Below, in pieces: positions 26,762-32,836 of a stretch of 64,000 bases of DNA. The DNA comes from DASXRC01 sp036506495. GTDB taxonomy: Bacteria > Actinomycetota > Actinomycetes > Mycobacteriales > Micromonosporaceae. The notes under the pieces were generated by a model. That model was not told where the DNA came from and made no database searches. It was given only the letters and a program-made list of their open reading frames with translations. Each line of letters begins with the position of its first letter. The stretch's first letter is position 1. The stretch is from the NCBI GenBank assembly GCA_036506495.1, contig DASXRQ010000055.1, forward strand, positions 29,849-93,848, given 5' to 3'. Made by a program: the position numbers and the translations under genes.

Positions 26762-28498
26762 ATGCCGGTATCGGTCACCATGCCGCGGCTCGGCGAGAGC
26801 GTTACCGAGGGAACCGTCACCCGCTGGCTCAAGCAGGAGGGCGACCGCGTCGAGGTCGACGAGCCGCTGCTCGAGGTCTCCACCGACAAGGTCGACACTG
26901 AGATCCCCTCGCCCGCCGCGGGCGTACTCAGCAAGATAGTCGTGGCCGAGGACGAGACGGCCGAGGTCGGCAGCGAGCTCGCGATCATCGCCGGCGACGG
27001 CGAGGCCACCGGCACACCGGCCGAGGCGGCGCCCGCGCCGCCCGCCCAGGCTGAGGCCGAGGCCGAGGCCGCGCCCGAGCCCGTACAGGCCGAGGCCGCG
27101 CCCGAGCCCGTACAGGCCGAGCCCGCGCCGCCCGCCCAGGCGGCGGGCGGCGAGTCCACGGTCGTACGCATGCCCGCGCTCGGAGAGAGCGTCACCGAGG
27201 GTACGGTGACCCGCTGGCTCAAGCAGGTGGGCGACGCGGTCGAGGTCGACGAGCCGCTGCTCGAGGTCTCCACGGACAAGGTGGATACGGAGATCCCGTC
27301 CCCGGTCGCGGGCACGGTCCTCGAGATCAAGGTGCCCGAGGACGACACCGCCGCGGTCGGCGCCGAGCTTGCCGTGATCGGGGCGTCGGGCGGCGCTGCC
27401 GCCGCACCCGCAGAGGCGGCCGAGGCTCCGGCGGCTGAGGCTCCACCGGCCGAGGCTCCACCGGCCGAGGCGCAGCCCGCCCCAACCTCGCCGGCCCCGC
27501 AGCCGCCCGCCCAGGCCGCGCCGGCGCGGGCGGCGCAGGCGAACGGCGAGGACGTCGCCGGCTACGTGACCCCGCTCGTCCGCAAGCTCGCGAGCGAGCA
27601 CGGCGTGGACCTGAGCACGGTCTCGGGCACCGGCGTCGGTGGCCGCATCCGCAAGCAGGACGTCCTCGAGGCGGCCGAGAAGGCCAAGGCGGCCGCCGCG
27701 GCGCAGGCCCAGCCGGCGCCCGCCCCGACCCAGGCCGCGCCCGCCCCGGTGGCCAGGCCCGCACCGAGCCCGCTGCGGGGGCGTACCGAGAAGTTGTCCC
27801 GCACCCGGGCCCTCATAGCCCGCCGCATGGTGGAGTCGCTGCAGGTTTCCGCGCAGTTGACCACGGTGGTCGAGGTGGACGTCACCCGGATCGCCCGGCT
27901 GCGCAACCAGGCGAAGAACCGGTTCCTGGAGCGCCACGGCGTGAAGCTGTCGTTCCTGCCGTTCTTCGCACTCGCCGCGGTCGAGGCGCTGCGCGCACAC
28001 CCGAACGTGAACGCCTCCATCGACATGGAGGCGGGAACCGTCACGTACCACGACGCCGAGCACCTCGGCATGGCCGTGGACACCGAGCGCGGCCTGCTCG
28101 TGCCGGTCATCCGGGACGCGGGCGACCTCAACCTCGCAGGCATGGCCAAGCGGATCGCGGACGTCGCGGAGCGCACCCGCACCAACAAGATCAATCCGGA
28201 CGAGCTGTCGGGCGGGACGTTCACGCTGACCAACACCGGCAGCCGAGGCGCGCTCCTCGACACGCCCATCATCAACCAGCCGCAGGTCGCGATCCTCGGC
28301 ACCGGCGCGGTCGTCAGGCGCGCCGCCGTGGTGGACGACCCCAACCTCGGCGAGATCATCGTGCCGCGCTCGATGATGTTCCTCGCGCTGTCGTACGACC
28401 ACCGGCTCGTCGATGGCGCGGACGCCGCGCGTTTCCTCGCCACCATCAAGGAGCGCCTCGAGGGCGGCAACTTCGAGGCCGAGCTGGGGCTGGGCTGA
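26762..28498 (+). CDS. sucB: 2-oxoacid dehydrogenase E2, dihydrolipoyl acyltransferase with two lipoyl domains
   Basis: Core subunit of a 2-oxoacid dehydrogenase complex. The 578 residues contain a first lipoyl domain (about 1-78, lipoyl Lys43 in STDKVDTEIPSP) and an Ala/Pro linker. A nearly identical second lipoyl domain (about 134-208, Lys173) follows, then a second linker. The E3-binding domain (about 265-305, YVTPLVRKLASEHG) and the acyltransferase domain (about 345-578, active site YDHRLVDG with His547 and Asp551) come last. AAGGAG lies ahead of ATG 26762. The mycobacterial counterpart Rv2215 serves pyruvate dehydrogenase, so the annotation as succinyltransferase is uncertain; E2 itself is certain. 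LipB and LipA, encoded downstream, should modify Lys43 and Lys173. Confidence 0.93.
   Translation: MPVSVTMPRLGESVTEGTVTRWLKQEGDRVEVDEPLLEVSTDKVDTEIPSPAAGVLSKIVVAEDETAEVGSELAIIAGDGEATGTPAEAAPAPPAQAEAEAEAAPEPVQAEAAPEPVQAEPAPPAQAAGGESTVVRMPALGESVTEGTVTRWLKQVGDAVEVDEPLLEVSTDKVDTEIPSPVAGTVLEIKVPEDDTAAVGAELAVIGASGGAAAAPAEAAEAPAAEAPPAEAPPAEAQPAPTSPAPQPPAQAAPARAAQANGEDVAGYVTPLVRKLASEHGVDLSTVSGTGVGGRIRKQDVLEAAEKAKAAAAAQAQPAPAPTQAAPAPVARPAPSPLRGRTEKLSRTRALIARRMVESLQVSAQLTTVVEVDVTRIARLRNQAKNRFLERHGVKLSFLPFFALAAVEALRAHPNVNASIDMEAGTVTYHDAEHLGMAVDTERGLLVPVIRDAGDLNLAGMAKRIADVAERTRTNKINPDELSGGTFTLTNTGSRGALLDTPIINQPQVAILGTGAVVRRAAVVDDPNLGEIIVPRSMMFLALSYDHRLVDGADAARFLATIKERLEGGNFEAELGLG
27065..27118 (+). repeat. 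27-bp direct repeat in the sucB interdomain linker
   Basis: Two exact 27-bp copies (27065-27091 and 27092-27118) encode EAAPEPVQA twice in the flexible linker between the lipoyl domains. Such linkers tolerate length changes. Confidence 0.85.
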
Positions 28499-28528
28499 CC
28501 TGCCGGAGCCCGGCACTATCTCGCAGGC

Positions 28529-28602
28529 ACCTACGAGACCTGAGTCACATATGGATCGAGCGCGGGCGCGGCCGATTCATATCTGACTCAGGTCTCGTAG
28601 GT
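28529..28602. terminator. 30-bp hairpin after sucB
   Basis: Left arm 28529-28558 (starts ACCTACGAGACCTGAGTCA) pairs with 28573-28602 at 28 of 30 positions, with a 14-base GC-rich loop. It starts 31 bp after the sucB stop and ends 61 bp before the next gene. No T-run follows. It is the longest near-perfect stem in the window. Confidence 0.75.
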
Positions 28603-28663
28603 CCCAACCACATACGTCCCGGTGCCGCACGAGCGACGCCCAGCAGATGCGGAGGATGAGTGC

Positions 28664-29560
28664 ATGCGGATCGTCATGGCCGGCGGCTCGGGGTTCCTCG
28701 GCACGCACCTCGGTGACGCGCTGCGCGGCGCTGGCCACGAGGTCGTCAGGCTCGTGCGTGGGACGCCCAAGCGACCGGGCGAGATCGCCTGGCAGCCGGC
28801 GGAGGGGCGGCTCGACGCGGCGGCGCTCGCCGGAGCGGACGCGGTCATCAACCTGGCCGGCGCGAACATCGGCCGGCCCTGGACGCCCGGCTACCGCCGG
28901 GTGTTGCGGTCGAGCCGGCTCGACACCACCGGCACGCTCGCCCGTACCCTTGCCGAGCTGCCCGCCGAGGGACGCCCCGCCACGCTGCTCAACGCCTCCG
29001 CGGTCGGCTGGTACGGCGACACGGGCGACCGCGCGATGACCGAGGACGCACCGGCTGGCGACGGGTTCATGGCCGACGTGTGCCGGGAGTGGGAGGCGGC
29101 CACCGCTCCGGCCGAGGAGGCGGGCGTACGCGTCGTACGGCTGCGCACCGCCCCCGTCCTGCACCGGGGCGCGTTGCTCAAGCCGCAGGTGCCCATCTAC
29201 CGACTCGGGCTGGGCGGTCGGCTCGGGAGCGGGCGGCAATGGGTGCCGTGGATAGCGCTGCCCGACTGGCTGGCCGCGGCGCACCTGCTGCTCGGCCGGC
29301 ACGACCTGGCCGGACCGGTCAACCTCGTGTCACCGGGCATCGTCACCAATGCCGAGTTCACCGCAGCGCTCGGCCGTGCGGTGCACCGCCCGGCCGTGCT
29401 GCGGGTGCCGAGCGTCGCGCTGCGGGTGGCGCTCGACGGTCTCGCCGACGAGGTGTTGTTCAGCCACCGGGCAGTGCCCGGGGTGCTGCAGCGGATCGGA
29501 TTCCGCTTCGACCAGCCCGACCTCGACGGCGCGCTGCGCGAGGCCGTCGGACTACGCTGA
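28664..29560 (+). CDS. TIGR01777 family SDR-type epimerase-like protein
   Basis: NAD(P)-binding protein of the SDR39U1/TIGR01777 group, function unknown. The 298-residue protein starts MRIVMAGGSGFLGTHLGDAL with the extended-SDR dinucleotide motif GGSGFLG (7-13). It then has INLAGANIG, the substrate-region NASAVGWYGDTGD and a C-terminal DUF1731-like part ending LFSHRAVPGVLQRIGF-like. ATG 28664 has GGAGG eight bases upstream. It corresponds to Rv2216. lipB begins four bases after its stop, so the two are an operon. Confidence 0.88.
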   Translation: MRIVMAGGSGFLGTHLGDALRGAGHEVVRLVRGTPKRPGEIAWQPAEGRLDAAALAGADAVINLAGANIGRPWTPGYRRVLRSSRLDTTGTLARTLAELPAEGRPATLLNASAVGWYGDTGDRAMTEDAPAGDGFMADVCREWEAATAPAEEAGVRVVRLRTAPVLHRGALLKPQVPIYRLGLGGRLGSGRQWVPWIALPDWLAAAHLLLGRHDLAGPVNLVSPGIVTNAEFTAALGRAVHRPAVLRVPSVALRVALDGLADEVLFSHRAVPGVLQRIGFRFDQPDLDGALREAVGLR

Positions 29561-29564
29561 CGAT

Positions 29565-30203
29565 GTGACGAGCACGATTCCCGCCCTGCGCGCCACCCAC
29601 GTCGGGGTCCTCGACTACCTGGCCGCGTGGGACGAGCAGCGCCGGCTCCACGAGGCGGTTGCCGCCGGGACCGAGCCGAACACCGTCCTGCTGCTGGAGC
29701 ACCCGAGCGTGTACACGGCCGGCAAGCGCACGGAGCCATGGGACCGGCCGACGGACGGCACCCCGGTCGTCGACGTCGATCGGGGCGGCAAGATCACTTG
29801 GCACGGTCCCGGGCAGCTCGTCGGCTACCCCATCCTGCGGCTGCCCGACCCGGTCGACGTGGTCGCGTACGTGCGCCGCGTCGAGCAGCTTCTCATCGAC
29901 TCGTGTGCGGAGCTGGGGCTGGCGACCACCCGCGTGGAGGGCCGCAGTGGGGTCTGGGTGCCCGAGGACGACCGCGGCCCGGCCCGCAAGGTCGGTGCGA
30001 TTGGCATCCGGGTCGCCCGCGCCGTCACCCTGCACGGGTTCGCGCTCAACTGCGCGTGCGACCTGTCGTACTTCGACCGCATCATCCCATGCGGCATCCG
30101 GGACGCCGGCGTCACCTCGCTAAGTGCCGAGCTCGGCCGCCCGGTCACCGTCGCCGACGCGCTGCCGGTCGTCGAGCGACACCTGCCGACGCTGCTGCCC
30201 TGA
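29565..30203 (+). CDS. lipB: Octanoyltransferase LipB
   Basis: Moves the octanoyl group from acyl carrier protein to lipoyl domains, the first step of lipoate synthesis. The 212-residue protein has RGGKITWHGPGQLVGYPI (73-90), the conserved Lys142 in ARKVGAIGIRV and the catalytic Cys176 in DRIIPCGI. GTG 29565 is used; it starts four bases after the TIGR01777 stop. In most actinobacteria lipA follows directly. Here lipA lies 1.7 kb further on, beyond an aspartyl-tRNA synthetase gene on the opposite strand. Confidence 0.93.
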   Translation: MTSTIPALRATHVGVLDYLAAWDEQRRLHEAVAAGTEPNTVLLLEHPSVYTAGKRTEPWDRPTDGTPVVDVDRGGKITWHGPGQLVGYPILRLPDPVDVVAYVRRVEQLLIDSCAELGLATTRVEGRSGVWVPEDDRGPARKVGAIGIRVARAVTLHGFALNCACDLSYFDRIIPCGIRDAGVTSLSAELGRPVTVADALPVVERHLPTLLP

Positions 30204-30210
30204 CGAGCCG

Positions 30211-31497
30211 TCAGGGAGACAGGCGGTGTAGGTCGCGCGGGAACGCCGTGACCTCGCGGACGTTAGCCGCCCCGGTCAATCGAGCCAGGAACCGCTCCAG
30301 GCCGATCGCGAACCCGCCGTGCGGGGGCATACCATGCCGAAACGCGTCCACATAGGACGCGTACGGCTCGAGGCGCTCACCGCGCGCGCTGAGGGCCGCG
30401 ACATAGTCCCCGTGCCGGTGCAGGCGCTGGCCGCCGGTCACCAGCTCCACGCCGCGGAACATCAGGTCGAAGCCGTTCGAGTACGCCGGCCGCGCCGGAT
30501 CCGGATGGGTGTAGAAGGGCCGCTTCGCCATCGGGTACCCGGTGACGAACACGAAGTCCGACCCGTGCTCGCGGCGGGCCCACTCCCCCAGCGCCCGCTC
30601 GTGCGCGGGCGCCAGGTCGAGTTCGTCGTCGGGCGCGCCGGCGATCCGCAGCGCGTCGGGAAAGTGCACCGCCGGGATCTCGGTCGGCACGTCGGGCAGC
30701 GTCACCCCCAGCGTCGCGAGCGCCTCGGGCGCGCGCTCGCCGACCGCGCCCAGCATGCCGGAGAGCGCCTCGCGCAGCACCGCCATCACGTCGCGATGGT
30801 CGGTGATGAAGCCGAGCTCCGCGTCCAGCGACGTGTACTGAGCGAGGTGCCGCACGGTGTCGTGCGGCTCGGCGCGGAACACCGGGCCGACCTCGTAAAC
30901 CCGCTCGAAGACACCCACCATGAGCTGCTTGTAGAACTGGGGCGACTGGGCCAGATATGCCGGGCGGCCGAAGTAGTCGAGCGCGAACACGTTCGCGCCG
31001 GACTCGGTCGCCGACTCGACGATCTTCGGCGTGTGGACCTCAACGAACCCCAGGCCGTCCAGTGTGGACCGGAACCCGGCGACCGCGGCCGCGCCGAGCC
31101 GCAGGGGGGCGCTCCGGCTCGGATGCCGCAGGGCCACCGACGCCCGGTCGAGCTGGGTGGGCAGCGAGGCCGTCAGCGTCGGCCGGTACAGGTCGAACGG
31201 CGGCGGCACGGCCGGCTCGCCGAGCACCCGAAGCTTCGGGTCGACCAGCTCCACGCCGCGCGGCGCCGTCTCGTTCGCGACCACCGTGCCGACCACCTCG
31301 ACCACCGTCTCCTCGGTCAGCGCCTCGACCTGTGCGCGGACCTCGGGCCCCGACACGACGACCTGCGTCAGACCGGCCGCGTCCCGCACGATCAGGAAGG
31401 CCACCGACTTGAGCAGCCGACGCCGATGGATCCAGCCGGCGACCGACACGGTGGAGCCGACGTGCGCCGGCAGCTGGATGGACATGATCCGGTCCAT
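30211..31497 (-). CDS. aspS: Archaeal-type (non-discriminating-like) aspartate--tRNA ligase
   Basis: Charges tRNA with aspartate. The 428-residue protein is of the short archaeal/eukaryotic AspRS type; the standard bacterial enzyme is near 590 residues with a GAD insertion, absent here. An N-terminal OB-fold (about 15-100, GSTVSVAGWIHRRRLLKSVA) precedes the class II core. Motif 2 is FRAEPHDTVRHLAQYTSLDAE and the nearby YLAQSPQFYKQLM, and motif 3 is GFAIGLERFLARLTG. Proteins like this are annotated Asp-tRNA(Asn) ligase, and may also charge tRNA-Asn for the amidotransferase route; that is not settled by sequence. ATG 31497 is preceded by GAGGAGG at eight bases, the site masked by the T-box. It lies between lipB and lipA, on the other strand, suggesting insertion. 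A duplicate used for inhibitor resistance is conceivable. Confidence 0.88.
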   Translation of the reverse strand: MDRIMSIQLPAHVGSTVSVAGWIHRRRLLKSVAFLIVRDAAGLTQVVVSGPEVRAQVEALTEETVVEVVGTVVANETAPRGVELVDPKLRVLGEPAVPPPFDLYRPTLTASLPTQLDRASVALRHPSRSAPLRLGAAAVAGFRSTLDGLGFVEVHTPKIVESATESGANVFALDYFGRPAYLAQSPQFYKQLMVGVFERVYEVGPVFRAEPHDTVRHLAQYTSLDAELGFITDHRDVMAVLREALSGMLGAVGERAPEALATLGVTLPDVPTEIPAVHFPDALRIAGAPDDELDLAPAHERALGEWARREHGSDFVFVTGYPMAKRPFYTHPDPARPAYSNGFDLMFRGVELVTGGQRLHRHGDYVAALSARGERLEPYASYVDAFRHGMPPHGGFAIGLERFLARLTGAANVREVTAFPRDLHRLSP

Positions 31498-31795
31498 GTG
31501 GCGGTCCTCCTCGACGAGCAGTGTCCAAGGAGGTGCGGGCGAGCTGGACCTCTCGCGGTGCCACCACACCTTCGCGCCGGCGGGCCGGCGCCTCGTTCGT
31601 CGCCCGTGACGGGGCCAGGCGGCGGGTTCTACTCCGGGCGTACGCCCGCTTCTTCCCGCGGCTCGGGAGGGTCTTCGCGCCCCGTCGCCAGGTCACCTTC
31701 ACAGCTGCCGGTGACTCTCTCGGCTGGCGGATCGGCGCGCTACTCGGCTCCGTCGTCGCTGTTGGCCGCCATGGTAGCTGCCGCTCCCCCACGCC
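31498..31795 (-). ncRNA. T-box riboswitch, specifier GAC, translational type, upstream of aspS
   Basis: Read on the minus strand. An AGTA S-turn (31744-31741) is followed by GCGC and faces GCGC-GAA on the return strand (31680-31674). The next triplet, GAC (31673-31671), is in the specifier position and is an Asp codon. The stem I apical region AGAGAGTCACC ... GCTGTGAAGGTGACC (31720-31691) matches the classic T-box AG-bulge and distal loop. A perfect GCGCCGG-CCCG-CCGGCGC hairpin (31591-31574) sits in the stem III position. The T-box proper is TGGTGGCACCGCG (31566-31554). Its TGGC can pair with the GCCA end expected for tRNA-Asp (discriminator G). CCTCCTTGGAC (31533-31523) can pair with GTCGAGGAGG and hide the Shine-Dalgarno, so control is translational. 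Confidence 0.9.
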
Positions 31796-31894
31796 CCGCA
31801 ATCGAGATAGGTACACGGATGATGGGTGTGAGCCGCGTCGCGATGGGGTCCTCCGTCCCCCTTTCGACACTCCCGTCCGGCGTAGGCTGAGCGA

Positions 31895-32836
31895 GTGACC
31901 ACCGTAGCGCCCGAGGGCCGTCGCCTGTTGCGCATTGAGGCGCGCAACGCCGAGACACCGATCGAGCGTAAGCCGCCGTGGATCAAGGTCAGGGCGACGA
32001 TGGGCCCGGAGTTCACGGAGCTGCGGGGGCTCGTCCGGCGGGAGGGCCTCCACACGGTGTGCGAGGAGGCCGGCTGCCCCAACATCTACGAATGTTGGGA
32101 GGACCGCGAGGCCACCTTCCTCATCGGCGGCGATCAGTGCACCCGCCGCTGCGACTTCTGCCAGATCGACACCGGCAAGCCGGCCGAGTTCGACGCGGAC
32201 GAGCCGCGCCGCGTGGCGGAGTCCGTCGCCACGATGGGCCTGCGGTACGCCACGGTCACCGGCGTGGCCCGCGACGACCTGCCCGACGGCGGCGCGTGGC
32301 TGTACGCGGAGACGGTGCGCCAGATCCACAAGCTGCAGCCCGGATGTGGGGTGGAGCTGCTCATCCCCGACTTCAACGGCGACCCCGATCAGCTCGCCGA
32401 GGTGTTCGGCGCGCGCCCCGAGGTGCTCGCCCACAACGTGGAGACGGTGCCGCGCATCTTCAAAAGGATCCGTCCCGCGTTCCGGTACGAGCGGTCGCTT
32501 GACGTGATCACCCAGGCGCGCGCCGCCGGGCTGGTCACCAAGTCCAACCTGATCCTGGGCCTCGGCGAGGAGCGTGCCGAGATCTCGCAGGCGCTGCGGG
32601 ACCTGTACGCGGCCGGCTGCGAGTTGGTCACGATCACCCAGTACCTGCGTCCGAGCCCGCGGCACCACCCGGTCGAGCGATGGGTCCGGCCGGAGGAGTT
32701 CGTCGAGCTCCGCGAGGAGGCCGAGCAGCTCGGCTTCGCGGGTGTGATGAGCGGGCCGCTGGTGCGCTCGTCCTACCGGGCCGGCCGGCTGTACCAGCAG
32801 GCGATTCGGGCCCGGGACGCCGCCGTCGCCGCCTAA
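31895..32836 (+). CDS. lipA: Lipoyl synthase (radical SAM)
   Basis: Inserts two sulfurs into protein-bound octanoyl chains to make lipoate. The 313-residue protein has the auxiliary-cluster motif CEEAGCPNIYEC (Cys56, 61, 67), the radical-SAM motif CTRRCDFC (Cys82, 86, 89) and the conserved C-terminal RSSY that provides a serine ligand. GTG 31895 is used. It requires its own promoter because its upstream neighbour aspS is divergent; about 100 bp between the T-box 5' end and the start are available. The stop overlaps the LuxR-family stop by four bases (CTAA, convergent). It corresponds to Rv2218. Confidence 0.94.
   Translation: MTTVAPEGRRLLRIEARNAETPIERKPPWIKVRATMGPEFTELRGLVRREGLHTVCEEAGCPNIYECWEDREATFLIGGDQCTRRCDFCQIDTGKPAEFDADEPRRVAESVATMGLRYATVTGVARDDLPDGGAWLYAETVRQIHKLQPGCGVELLIPDFNGDPDQLAEVFGARPEVLAHNVETVPRIFKRIRPAFRYERSLDVITQARAAGLVTKSNLILGLGEERAEISQALRDLYAAGCELVTITQYLRPSPRHHPVERWVRPEEFVELREEAEQLGFAGVMSGPLVRSSYRAGRLYQQAIRARDAAVAA

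Noticed and set aside
26402..28516. 704-codon minus-strand frame opposite sucB
   Set aside because: Shadow of the repetitive lipoyl/linker coding sequence; Leu/Gly/Arg-rich repeats mirror the Ala/Pro linkers.
30211..31497. Reading aspS as an asparaginyl-tRNA synthetase
   Set aside because: The T-box specifier is an Asp codon, and length and motif pattern fit archaeal-type AspRS; still, the two families are close, so this is a preference.
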